Assembly: GCA_945889625.1 (NCBI GenBank)
Contig: CAMDCE010000046.1
Coordinates: forward strand, 1 to 39,988
From: Asaia bogorensis
GTDB lineage: Bacteria > Pseudomonadota > Alphaproteobacteria > Reyranellales > Reyranellaceae
Direction: 5' to 3'
Length of the DNA stretch: 39,988 nucleotides
In this document: positions 22,613 to 30,680 of the stretch, piece after piece
Layout: the number at the start of each line of letters is the position of its first letter
Numbering within the stretch: the stretch's first letter is position 1
Notes under the pieces: generated by a model
What the model was told of the DNA's origin: nothing
Databases searched by the model: none
What the model saw: the letters and a program-made list of their open reading frames with translations, nothing else
Program-made: the position numbers and the translations under genes

Positions 22613-22858
22613 TCAGCGCAGACAGCCCATCGTCTCCCAGAACGGCCTGCCCGATTCGTAGGCTGCCGCGGCCGGCGAGATACCAATGTCGCGCAGGCTG
22701 CGGGCATCCATCTGCGCCAGATGCCGCCGCGCCTGCACGCGCTGCCGCCATACGGCAAAAGTGAGGGCGAGGCGCTGACGCAGCGAAGGCCTGGGAGCGG
22801 ATGGCGTGACCAGAAGGTTCGGCCGGTCGATCAGGCTGCGGCGGGACTGGAAGCTCAT
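22613..22858 (-). CDS. DUF1127-domain small protein
   Basis: An 81-residue basic protein. The C-terminal half (RRHLAQMDARSLRDIGISPAA) is the DUF1127/YjiS motif: an Arg-rich helix followed by L..LD...LRDIGI. In alphaproteobacteria some short members bind RNA and affect phosphate and carbon metabolism; this longer one has an N-terminal extension. Start ATG at 22858 follows GAGGAAG; a longer frame upstream is unlikely. A strong hairpin lies in the presumed 5' leader. Confidence 0.82.
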   Translation of the reverse strand: MSFQSRRSLIDRPNLLVTPSAPRPSLRQRLALTFAVWRQRVQARRHLAQMDARSLRDIGISPAAAAYESGRPFWETMGCLR

Positions 22859-22886
22859 TTCTTCCTCCTCGGGGTGACGCTTCCAA

Positions 22887-22905
22887 CATGGGGCCCCGCC
22901 CCATG
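22887..22905 (-). promoter_or_regulatory. Hairpin in the leader of the DUF1127 gene
   Basis: CATGGGGC-GGG-GCCCCATG on the minus strand is a perfect 8-base stem with a 3-base loop, 29 bases upstream of the DUF1127 start codon and about 15 bases before its ribosome site. It could affect mRNA stability or translation. No U-run follows, so it is not a standard terminator. Confidence 0.35.
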
Positions 22906-23018
22906 CCGTCTCAATTACACCTGAGGTAATGACGACCACGAGCGTTCCTCATGCTCGGGTCGATTTCGCTGCCCTGAAAGGCGCGCTAGTCTCACGCGGT
23001 ATCCGATCGGAGAAAGCC

Positions 23019-24167
23019 ATGCTGTCCAGCCAACGCGAGTTGTTCGATATTCCGCGCGACGTCTGTTACCTGAACGCAGCCGGCTGGAGCCCGATGCCGT
23101 TCAGTGTCCAGGAAGCCGGCCGCGCCGCCATGTCTCGCAAGGCCCAGCCATGGAAACTCGGCGGTGATTTCTTCTCGGCGCAGTACGAACGTCCGCGCAA
23201 GGCAGCGGCCGCGTTGATCGGCGCCGATCCCAACGACGTCGCGCTGATCTCCTCCGTCGGCTACGGCGTGGCAACCGCCGGCAAGATCCTGACGATTCCG
23301 CGCGGCAGCCGCGTCATCGTCCTGCAGAACGATCACACCTCGCCGGTCCTGGAGTGGATGAGCCGCGCCGAAACCGGCGGCTTCGGCGTCGAGCCCGTCA
23401 AGCAGCCGGACGACGGCGACTGGACCTCGGCGGTGCTGGAGGCGATCGAGCGCACGGGGGCGCCTCCGCTTGCGCTCGTCTCGATCTCCTCGGTGCACTG
23501 GTCCGATGGCGGCGCGCTTGACATGGCGCGCATCGCAGCCGCCAGCCGCAAACAGGGCGCCGCATTGTTGATCGACGCCACGCACGACGTCGGCGTGCGC
23601 CGGATCGACGTCAAGGCGCTCGACCCCGACTTCCTCATCTTCCCCACCTACAAGTGGGTGCTCGGTCCCTACGGTCGCGCGTTCATCTATGTCGCCAAGC
23701 GCCGACAGAACGGCGTGCCACTCGAGCAGACCGCGGCCGCACGCAAGGCCGTGTCAGCCGAGGACACCCTTTATTTTCGCGACATCTCCTATCGCGACGA
23801 TGCACGGCGCTACGACATGGGCGAGCGCGACCATTTCGTCTCGCTGGAGATGGCGGCGATCGGCATGGAGTTGATGGCGAGCTGGGGCAACGACGCCGTC
23901 GTCGAACGACTTTCCATGCTCACAGCGAGACTGGCTGACGGTCTCGGCAATCTCAATGTCCGTATACCGGACCCGAAGCTACGTGCGCCGCACATCCTGA
24001 GCGTCGCCTTCCCCAAGGGCATGGCGCCCGACCTGCCGAAGAAGCTGGCGGCCGAGAACGTCCATGCCGCACCGCGGCTCGGGCGACTGCGCCTCAGCCC
24101 TCATGTCTACAACGACGAGCAGGATGTCGAACGCTTCGTCGAGGTGTTCCGTCGCGTTGCGACCTAA
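23019..24167 (+). CDS. Class V aminotransferase family protein
   Basis: A 382-residue PLP enzyme (start at ATG 23019 behind GGAGAAAG; an upstream frame from 22929 adds unrelated residues). YLNAAGWSPMP (17-27) is the N-terminal substrate loop, SSVHWSDGG (157-165), D186 in LIDATHDVG binds the pyridine nitrogen, and K212 in PTYKWVLGPYG is the Schiff-base lysine. The type resembles cysteine desulfurase/kynureninase-like class V enzymes; substrate unknown. A hairpin follows its stop. Confidence 0.86.
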   Translation: MLSSQRELFDIPRDVCYLNAAGWSPMPFSVQEAGRAAMSRKAQPWKLGGDFFSAQYERPRKAAAALIGADPNDVALISSVGYGVATAGKILTIPRGSRVIVLQNDHTSPVLEWMSRAETGGFGVEPVKQPDDGDWTSAVLEAIERTGAPPLALVSISSVHWSDGGALDMARIAAASRKQGAALLIDATHDVGVRRIDVKALDPDFLIFPTYKWVLGPYGRAFIYVAKRRQNGVPLEQTAAARKAVSAEDTLYFRDISYRDDARRYDMGERDHFVSLEMAAIGMELMASWGNDAVVERLSMLTARLADGLGNLNVRIPDPKLRAPHILSVAFPKGMAPDLPKKLAAENVHAAPRLGRLRLSPHVYNDEQDVERFVEVFRRVAT

Positions 24168-24181
24168 GCTGGCGCTCATGG

Positions 24182-24203
24182 TAGGCTCCCCTCGGGGAGC
24201 CTA
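24182..24203 (+). terminator. Hairpin after the class V aminotransferase
   Basis: TAGGCTCCC-CTCG-GGGAGCCTA, a perfect 9-base stem starting 15 bases after the stop codon. There is no T-run on the 3' side (GGGGG follows), so it may act as an mRNA end stabiliser or a weak terminator. Confidence 0.45.
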
Positions 24204-24213
24204 GGGGGTTGCG

Positions 24214-24318
24214 TTGAGTTCCACTCGTAGAAGCCTGTTGGTTGGCGCCTATCTGCGGCGCGACTTGCAGACCTGGGGCGATGTGGTCCGCAAGGGCAAC
24301 ATCAAGATCGACGATTAA
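24214..24318 (+). pseudogene. Gutted Bug-type binding protein gene
   Basis: A 34-codon frame that joins the two ends of a Bug (tripartite tricarboxylate) binding protein. It starts MSSTRRSLLVGA, a twin-arginine-like signal start behind AGGGGG, and passes directly into YLRRDLQTWGDVVRKGN-IKIDD, the C-terminal helix typical of the family. About 290 residues of the middle are missing with the frame preserved. An intact member of the family is encoded at 35960-36937. Product, if made, cannot bind substrate. Confidence 0.7.
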
Positions 24319-24319
24319 G

Positions 24320-24475
24320 GCGCGATGACTTTCACTCCAATCACGCCGTCGGCCCGGCCGCAGCGCGATGACGATGGTCATCGCGCTGGAGTGCGCCGCT
24401 CAGGCGCGATGGCCCACCATCGCGCCATAGCTGCGGGAGCCGGGCCGACGGCCGAAGCAAGAGTCATCGCACTGT
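24320..24475. repeat. Palindromic element C1 (long variant)
   Basis: Arms GCGCGATGACTTT...GCCGTCGGCCCGG and GGAGCCGGGCCGACGGC...GTCATCGC pair over about 40 bases with few mismatches. This copy has an additional internal perfect palindrome, GCGCGATGAC-GATG-GTCATCGCGC, absent from C2 and C3, as if a second pair of ends had been inserted. Its right end touches the start codon of hyuA. It and the remnant before it account for the 309-base gap at 24168-24476. Confidence 0.88.
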
Positions 24476-24476
24476 G

Positions 24477-26543
24477 ATGTCTGCACGTCTTGCCGTCGAT
24501 ATCGGCGGAACCTTCACCGACGTGGTCCTGGAAACAGCCGACCGCGCCCATTCGATCAAGCTGCTCACCACGCCCGACGCGCCCGAGCGCGCCGTGCTGG
24601 AAGGCGTGCGAACGATCCTTGCCGAAGCCAAGTGCGCCGCGTCCGCGGTCTCCCTGGTGGTGCACGGAACGACGCTCGCCACCAACGCTTTGATCGAACG
24701 CAAGGGCGCGCGCACGGCGCTGGTCACCACCGAGGGCTTCCGCGATTCGCTCGAGATCGCCTGGGAGCACCGCTTCGAGCAGTACGACATCTATATGGAG
24801 CGGCCCGACCCGCTGGTGCCGCGCGACCTGCGCTTCGGCGTGCCCGAGCGCGTCGCCGCCGACGGTGCGGTGCTGCTGGCGCTCGACGAGAAGGCGGTAC
24901 GCAAGGTTGCATCGGAGCTCAGGCGCCTGAAGGTCGAGGCGGTCGCCGTCTGCTTCCTGCACAGCTTCACCAACGAGGCGCATGAGCGGCGCACCGGCGC
25001 GATCCTGGCCGAAGAGCTGCCGGGCGTGGCGATTTCGCTCTCCTGCGAGGTCTGCCCGGAGATCCGCGAATACGAGCGCGCCTCGACCACCATCGCCAAT
25101 GCCTATGTGCTGCCGCGCATGGCGGGCTATCTCGGCCAGCTCGAGCGCGACCTCAAGAAGGAAGGCATTCCCGGCCCACTGCTGCTGATGATGTCATCGG
25201 GCGGCATCACCACGGTCGAGACCGCGATGCGCCATCCGGTGCGCCTCGTGGAGTCCGGTCCCGCCGGCGGCGCCATCCTGGCGCTCACGGTTGCGGCCGA
25301 GAACGGCGTCGCCAAGGCCGTGGCCTTCGACATGGGCGGCACGACGGCCAAGCTCACCCTGCTCGACGACCTCAACCTGCAGCGCTCGCGCCAGTTCGAG
25401 GTGGCGCGCGCCTATCGCTTCGTGCAGGGCAGCGGCATTCCCGTCCGCATCCCGGTGATCGAGCTGGTCGAAATCGGCGCCGGCGGCGGCTCGATCGCCC
25501 GCCTCGATGCGCTGGGCCGCATCCAGGTCGGCCCCGATTCGGCGGGATCGGTCCCCGGCCCGGCCTGTTACGGCAACGGCGGCACCGAACCCACCGTCAC
25601 CGACGCCGACACCCTCCTCGGCCGCCTCGACCCGGCACGCTTCGCCGGCGGCAAGCTGCCGCTCTATCCCGACAAGGCGGCCGCTGCGCTGCAGGCGATC
25701 GCGGGACCGCTGAGGACCGATGCGGCGGGTGCGGCGATCGGCGTGGCCGAGATCGTCGACGAGACCATGGCGAGTGCCGCCCGCGTGCATGCCGTCGAGA
25801 ACGGCAAGGACACCGCCGAGCGCACGCTGATCGCCTTCGGCGGTGCGGCACCGCTGCACGCCGCGCGCATGGCGCGCAAGCTCGGCATCAAGCGCATCAT
25901 CGTGCCGGTGGGCGCCGGCGTTGGTTCGGCTTTCGGCTTCCTGCGCGCCTCGATCGCCTACGAGGTCGTGCGCACGCGCCACATGCGGCTCGACCTGTTC
26001 GACGCCAAACTGGCCAACAGCCTGTTCACCGCCATGCGCCAGGAGGCCGAGGGCGTGGTGCGGCTGGCGGCGCCGGACGAAACGCTGGTCGAGAACCGCC
26101 ACGCCTTCATGCGCTACCGCGGCCAGGGCCACGAGATCGCCGTCGCCGTGCCCAACAGCGAATTCCAGGCAGGCGCCACGGCGGAGATGCGCAAGCGCTT
26201 CGAGGAAACCTACGCTACGGTGTTCGGCCGCATCATTCCCAAACTCGAGGTCGAGATCCTGACCTGGACGCTGTCGCTTGCCACCGCACGGCCGCTGCCC
26301 AAGCCCGCCCCCGAACCCAAGCCCCTTGCGGCGCCGGCCGCCTCGGGCACGCGCGAGATCATCGACCCGGCAACCGGCCAACGTGCCAAGGCCGCCCTCC
26401 ACGAGCGCGGCGCGCTCAGGCCCGGCATGAAACTCGACGGGCCGGCGCTGATCGTCGAGGATGGCACCACCACCGTCGTGCCGCAGGGCTTCGCGGCCCG
26501 CATCAATTCACTCGGCCAGATCGTCCTGGAGGACGTGACATGA
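24477..26543 (+). CDS. hyuA: Hydantoinase/oxoprolinase family protein, subunit A
   Basis: A 688-residue ATP-dependent amidohydrolase subunit. The N-terminal actin-like ATPase part shows VDIGGTFTDVV (residues 8-18) and VHGTTLATNALIERKGA; a second nucleotide segment is AFDMGGTTAKL (about 284-294), and the C-terminal third is the family's mixed domain. With subunit B it hydrolyses cyclic amides such as hydantoins or 5-oxoproline, or carboxylates ketones in related complexes. The start (GTG 24474 or ATG 24477) sits at the right end of repeat C1 and has no visible ribosome site. It overlaps hyuB by 4 bases. Confidence 0.9.
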   Translation: MSARLAVDIGGTFTDVVLETADRAHSIKLLTTPDAPERAVLEGVRTILAEAKCAASAVSLVVHGTTLATNALIERKGARTALVTTEGFRDSLEIAWEHRFEQYDIYMERPDPLVPRDLRFGVPERVAADGAVLLALDEKAVRKVASELRRLKVEAVAVCFLHSFTNEAHERRTGAILAEELPGVAISLSCEVCPEIREYERASTTIANAYVLPRMAGYLGQLERDLKKEGIPGPLLLMMSSGGITTVETAMRHPVRLVESGPAGGAILALTVAAENGVAKAVAFDMGGTTAKLTLLDDLNLQRSRQFEVARAYRFVQGSGIPVRIPVIELVEIGAGGGSIARLDALGRIQVGPDSAGSVPGPACYGNGGTEPTVTDADTLLGRLDPARFAGGKLPLYPDKAAAALQAIAGPLRTDAAGAAIGVAEIVDETMASAARVHAVENGKDTAERTLIAFGGAAPLHAARMARKLGIKRIIVPVGAGVGSAFGFLRASIAYEVVRTRHMRLDLFDAKLANSLFTAMRQEAEGVVRLAAPDETLVENRHAFMRYRGQGHEIAVAVPNSEFQAGATAEMRKRFEETYATVFGRIIPKLEVEILTWTLSLATARPLPKPAPEPKPLAAPAASGTREIIDPATGQRAKAALHERGALRPGMKLDGPALIVEDGTTTVVPQGFAARINSLGQIVLEDVT

Positions 26544-28192
26544 CGACAGACATCCGCCTGCAGGTGATGTGGAACCGCCTGCTCTCCGTCGTCGAGGAGC
26601 AGGCCCGCGCCCTCGTCCGCACTGCCTTCTCGACCAGCGCGCGCGAGGCGGGAGACATCTCGGCCGGCGTGTTCGACCTGAAAGGCCAGATGCTGGCGCA
26701 GGCCGTCACCGGCACGCCGGGTCACGTGAATTCGATGGCGCGCAGCGTCATCCATTTCATCCGCGAGTTCCCGGTCGAGACCATGAAGCCGGGCGACGCC
26801 TACGTGACCAACGATCCGTGGAAAGGCACCGGCCATCTCTACGACATCGTCGTCACCTCGCCGGCCTTCCACAAAGGCAGACTGGTGGCGCTGTTCTCCT
26901 GCACCACCCACGTGGTCGACATCGGCGGCCTCGGCTTCTCACCCGACGGGCGGCAGGTCTATCACGAGGGCCTGTTCCTGCCGCTTCTGCAGATGATGCG
27001 GGAAGGCAGGATGGATGAGAATGTCATGCGCATCGTGCGCGCCAACGTGCGCGAGCCGGTGCAGGTCGAAGGCGACATCTACGCGCTGATCGGCTGCAAC
27101 CAGATCGGCGAGCGCCGACTGAGCGACATGATGACCGAGCACGGCATCGACAATCTCGACGAGCTTGGCCACCACATCATCGACAGGAGCCGCGCCGGCA
27201 TGGTGGCGGCGATCGGCAAGCTGCCGCGCGGCACCTGGAACGGCCATATGCGGATCGACGGCTACGACCATCCAATCGACCTGCATGCCGCCGTCACCAT
27301 CCATGCCGACCATATCGCGGTCGACTATACCGGCACCTCGGGCACCTCGGCTTTCGGCATCAATTCGCCGATGTGCTACACCGAGGCCTACACGGCCTTC
27401 GGCATCAAGTGCGTGGTGGCGCCGACCATTCCCAACAATGCCGGCACGCTCGATGCCATCCTGGCGACAGCGCCCGACAACACCATCGTCAACGCGCCGC
27501 ATCCCGCCGCCGTCAATGCGCGCAGCACGATCGGCCACATGCTGCCCGACGTCTGCTACGCCGCCCTCCACCAGATACTGCCCGGCCGCGTGCCGGCCGA
27601 GGGCACCAGCAATCTCTGGAACCTGAAGCTCGGCGCCGGCCATGGCTTGACCGGGACGACGTCGAACAGCCGGCCCTTCATGGTGACGACGTTCCACTCG
27701 GGCGGCGCCGGCGCGCGGCCGACCCTCGACGGGCTCTCGGCGACGCCCTTCCCGTCGGGCGTGCGCAACGTGCCGGTCGAAATCACCGAGACCATCGCGC
27801 CGCTGGTGGTGTGGAAGAAGGAATACCGCGCCGATTCGGGCGGTGCCGGCCAGTACCGCGGCGGCCTCGGCCAGACCATGGAGCTGGAGCATCGCGAAGG
27901 CGCGCCGTTCGGCATTTTCGCCACTTTCGAGCGCGTCAAGCATCCGCCGCGCGGCCGCGATGGCGGCCATTCCGGCGCCACGGGGCGAATCTCGCTGAGC
28001 GGCGGCCATGTGATGAACGCCAAGGGCCTTCAGGTCATTCCCGCCGGCGAACGGCTGATCGTCGAGATGCCCGGCGGCGGCGGCTTCGGCGACCCCAAGA
28101 AGCGCGATCGCAAGTCGGTCGAGCGTGACGTGAAGCTCGGCCTGGTCAGCGAAGAGCAGGCCAGGACGGTCTACGGGATCGAGGGGGACTAA
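26540..28192 (+). CDS. hyuB: Hydantoinase/oxoprolinase family protein, subunit B
   Basis: A 550-residue partner of the preceding subunit. Family landmarks include EQARALVRTAFSTSAREAGD near the N-terminus, GDAYVTNDPWKGTGH (residues 86-100), CTTHVVDIGG, and the C-terminal GGGGFGDP motif. Starts ATG overlapping the hyuA stop (ATGA). The pair forms a cytoplasmic complex; exact substrate cannot be read from sequence. A perfect 34-base palindrome follows shortly after the stop, separating it from the SMP-30 gene. Confidence 0.9.
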   Translation: MTTDIRLQVMWNRLLSVVEEQARALVRTAFSTSAREAGDISAGVFDLKGQMLAQAVTGTPGHVNSMARSVIHFIREFPVETMKPGDAYVTNDPWKGTGHLYDIVVTSPAFHKGRLVALFSCTTHVVDIGGLGFSPDGRQVYHEGLFLPLLQMMREGRMDENVMRIVRANVREPVQVEGDIYALIGCNQIGERRLSDMMTEHGIDNLDELGHHIIDRSRAGMVAAIGKLPRGTWNGHMRIDGYDHPIDLHAAVTIHADHIAVDYTGTSGTSAFGINSPMCYTEAYTAFGIKCVVAPTIPNNAGTLDAILATAPDNTIVNAPHPAAVNARSTIGHMLPDVCYAALHQILPGRVPAEGTSNLWNLKLGAGHGLTGTTSNSRPFMVTTFHSGGAGARPTLDGLSATPFPSGVRNVPVEITETIAPLVVWKKEYRADSGGAGQYRGGLGQTMELEHREGAPFGIFATFERVKHPPRGRDGGHSGATGRISLSGGHVMNAKGLQVIPAGERLIVEMPGGGGFGDPKKRDRKSVERDVKLGLVSEEQARTVYGIEGD

Positions 28193-28201
28193 CGCATACC
28201 C

Positions 28202-28235
28202 TTCCTCCCCTTCGCGGATCCGCGAAGGGGAGGAA
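28202..28235 (+). terminator. 34-base perfect palindrome after hyuB
   Basis: TTCCTCCCCTTCGCG-GATC-CGCGAAGGGGAGGAA is fully self-complementary, 10 bases after the hyuB stop. It could end or stabilise the hyuAB transcript. It may also be a short relative of the repeat families in this window, as it shares the pyrimidine-rich CCTCCCC arm. Confidence 0.5.
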
Positions 28236-28359
28236 AGGCTTAACTCAATCGTCGTCTGAAAGACTCTAGGGGCCGATGGTGCGAAATGTCGTGTTCCGCG
28301 CCCCTCCCCTGCTCGGCCGGAAAGCTCTAGCATCCGCCCCAGCAATCGGAGGGGAAACG

Positions 28360-29310
28360 ATGACGAGCTGGCAACCGAACGAGCGCTATCCCGATCCCGC
28401 AGTGCGCGTGCTCGATCCGTCCTTCGGCCAATACCGGCTGGCGCTGGCCTCGGTCGAGCGGCTCTACACCGGCTGCCGCTGGGCCGAGGGACCGGTCTAT
28501 TTCGGCGACGGCCGCTATCTCTTGTGGAGCGACATTCCCAACAACCGCGTCCTGCGCTGGGACGAAGAGACCGGCGTCGTCTCGAACTTCCGAAGACCCT
28601 CGAACAACGCCAACGGCCACACCCGCGACCGCCAGGGCCGGCTGGTCGCCTGCGAGCATGATGCGCGCCGGGTGGTGCGCTTCGAGTATGACGGCTCGAT
28701 CACCGTCCTGGCCGACAGCTACAAGGGCAAGAAGCTCAACTCGCCCAACGACGTGGTGGTGAAGTCCGACGGCTCGATCTGGTTCAGCGATCCCACCTTC
28801 GGCATCCTGGGCTACTACGAGGGCCACAAGGACAAGAGCGAGAACGCGCCCGCCGTCTACCGGATCGACGGCAAGACCGGCAAGATCACGATGATGGTCG
28901 ACGACGCGCCGGGCCCCAACGGGCTCGCCTTCTCGCCCGACGAGAAGAAGCTTTATGTCGTGGCCTCGCGCGGCGAGCCCAACCGCAAGTTCCTCGCCTA
29001 CGACGTCTCATCGGACGGCACCAGGCTCGGCAAGGGCAAGGTGCTGATCGACGCCGGCAAGGGCGGCTCGCCCGACGGCTTCCGCGTCGATGTCGACGGC
29101 AACCTGTGGTGCGGCTGGGGGATGGGCAGCGACGAGCTCGACGGCGTTCGCGTGTTCAATGCGAAGGGCAAGCCGATCGGCCATATCGGGCTGCCGGAAC
29201 GCTGCGCCAACCTCTGCTTCGGCGGCCGCTATCGCAACCGCCTGTTCATGACCGCCAGCCACTCGCTCTACGCGCTCTATGTGAACACCCAGGGCGCCGC
29301 CGGCGGCTGA
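28360..29310 (+). CDS. SMP-30/gluconolactonase-like protein
   Basis: A 316-residue six-bladed beta-propeller hydrolase. Metal-site residues are in place: E43 (WAEGPVYF), N130 (SPNDVVVK), N187 (GPNGLAF) and D239 (GSPDGFRVD). Such enzymes open sugar lactones with Ca2+, Zn2+ or Mn2+. The ATG at 28360 follows CGGAGGGG; upstream codons in the same frame are not protein-like. No signal peptide, so probably cytoplasmic. Directly upstream of the MFS carrier (20-base gap). A lactonase next to a tartrate-type dehydratase supports sugar-acid catabolism. Confidence 0.9.
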   Translation: MTSWQPNERYPDPAVRVLDPSFGQYRLALASVERLYTGCRWAEGPVYFGDGRYLLWSDIPNNRVLRWDEETGVVSNFRRPSNNANGHTRDRQGRLVACEHDARRVVRFEYDGSITVLADSYKGKKLNSPNDVVVKSDGSIWFSDPTFGILGYYEGHKDKSENAPAVYRIDGKTGKITMMVDDAPGPNGLAFSPDEKKLYVVASRGEPNRKFLAYDVSSDGTRLGKGKVLIDAGKGGSPDGFRVDVDGNLWCGWGMGSDELDGVRVFNAKGKPIGHIGLPERCANLCFGGRYRNRLFMTASHSLYALYVNTQGAAGG

Positions 29311-29330
29311 ACAACAAGAAGAAGCGAAAC

Positions 29331-30536
29331 ATGAGCGGAGTCGATTCGCGCTACGCGTGGTGGCGCCTTGCCGCCAGCGTGCTGCTGAGCATGCTGGGCG
29401 GCGTCGGCATGTGGTGCATCGTCGTGGCACTGCCGGTGGTGCAGACCGATCTCGGCGTGTCGCGCGCCCAGATCTCCTTCGCCTATACCGCGACCATGCT
29501 GGGCTTCTGCGCCGGCGGCGTGTTCATGGGCTGGCTGGTCGACAAGAAGGGCATCGTCCCGGCGTCCATGCTCGCCGCGGCCATGCTGGCGGCGGGGTTC
29601 GCGGGTGCCGGCCTCGCCCCGTCGCTCGGCTGGTATGCCTTCGCGCAAGGCGCGCTGATCGGCTTTGGCGCGGCCGCGACTTTCGCGCCGCTGGTCGCCG
29701 ACGTCTCGCATTGGTTCGAGAAGCGCCGCGGCATGGCGGTCGCCATCGCCGCCTCGGGCAACTACATCGCCGGCACCATCTGGCCGCCGCTGATCGAACT
29801 GGCCATCCGCGACCATGGCTGGCGCGCGACCTACCTGGGCATCGGCGTGCTCTGCCTGATCACCATGGTGCCGCTGGCGCTGACGCTCCGCCGTCCGCCG
29901 CCGTTCCATGCCGCCGAGTTGGCGGGCATCGTCGCGCCGCCTCCTCCCCGCTCGGTCGGGCTCAGGCCCAACACTCTGCAGGTGCTGATCGCCGTCGCGG
30001 GCCTCACCTGCTGCGTCGCCATGTCGATGCCGCAGGTCCATATCGTCGCCTACTGCGCCGACCTCGGCTACGGCGTGGCGCGCGGCGCCCAGATGCTGTC
30101 GCTGATGCTGGGCTTCGGCATCATCAGCCGCATCGCCTCGGGCTGGGTCGCCGACCGGGTCGGCGGCGTCGCCACCATGCTGCTGGGCTCGGTGCTGCAG
30201 ACCGTGGCGCTGATTTTCTACACGGTCTCCGACGCGCTGATCTCGCTCTACGTCGCATCGGCGCTGTTCGGCCTGTTCCAGGGTGGCTTGGTGCCTTCCT
30301 ACGCCATCATCGTGCGCGAGTACTTTCCCGCCAAGGAGGCGGGTGTGCGGATCGGCATCGCCATGTCCGCGACCATCATCGGCATGGCGCTGGGTGGCTG
30401 GATGGGCGGCATCCTGTTCGACATCACCGGCTCCTACCGTGCGGCCTTCCTCAACGGCATCGCCTGGAACGTCGCCAATGCCGCGATCGGCTGGTGGTTG
30501 CTGGCGAGGCAGGGTAGACGGACAGCACTGGCCTGA
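29331..30536 (+). CDS. MFS transporter
   Basis: A 401-residue inner-membrane carrier with twelve hydrophobic segments. The loop 2-3 signature appears as GWLVDKKG (about residues 64-71), with the mirror motif GWVADRVGG in the second half. The overall pattern (MWCIVVALPVVQTDLGVSRAQISFAYT start) fits the oxalate/formate and monocarboxylate-type subgroup. It probably imports the organic acid degraded by the surrounding enzymes. Start ATG at 29331; weak GAAG ribosome site. Repeat C2 begins 2 bases after its stop. Confidence 0.9.
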   Translation: MSGVDSRYAWWRLAASVLLSMLGGVGMWCIVVALPVVQTDLGVSRAQISFAYTATMLGFCAGGVFMGWLVDKKGIVPASMLAAAMLAAGFAGAGLAPSLGWYAFAQGALIGFGAAATFAPLVADVSHWFEKRRGMAVAIAASGNYIAGTIWPPLIELAIRDHGWRATYLGIGVLCLITMVPLALTLRRPPPFHAAELAGIVAPPPPRSVGLRPNTLQVLIAVAGLTCCVAMSMPQVHIVAYCADLGYGVARGAQMLSLMLGFGIISRIASGWVADRVGGVATMLLGSVLQTVALIFYTVSDALISLYVASALFGLFQGGLVPSYAIIVREYFPAKEAGVRIGIAMSATIIGMALGGWMGGILFDITGSYRAAFLNGIAWNVANAAIGWWLLARQGRRTALA

Positions 30537-30537
30537 A

Positions 30538-30664
30538 GCGCGATGACTTTCACTCGAATCGCGCCGTCGACCCGGCTCATGCGCCGCGCAGGCGCGATGG
30601 CCAACCATCGCGCCATAGCTGCGGGAGCCGGGCCGACGGCCAAAGCAAAAGTCATCGCGCTGTA
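30538..30664. repeat. Palindromic element C2
   Basis: A 127-base copy between the MFS gene and tarD. Left arm AGCGCGATGACTTTCACTCG, right arm AAAAGTCATCGCGCT, with a second paired block GCCGTCGACCCGGCTC against GAGCCGGGCCGACGGC (one mismatch) and a central GGCGCGATGG-CCAA-CCATCGCGCC hairpin. It ends 16 bases before the tarD start. Confidence 0.9.
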
Positions 30665-30680
30665 GAAGGAGCTGCCGCCC

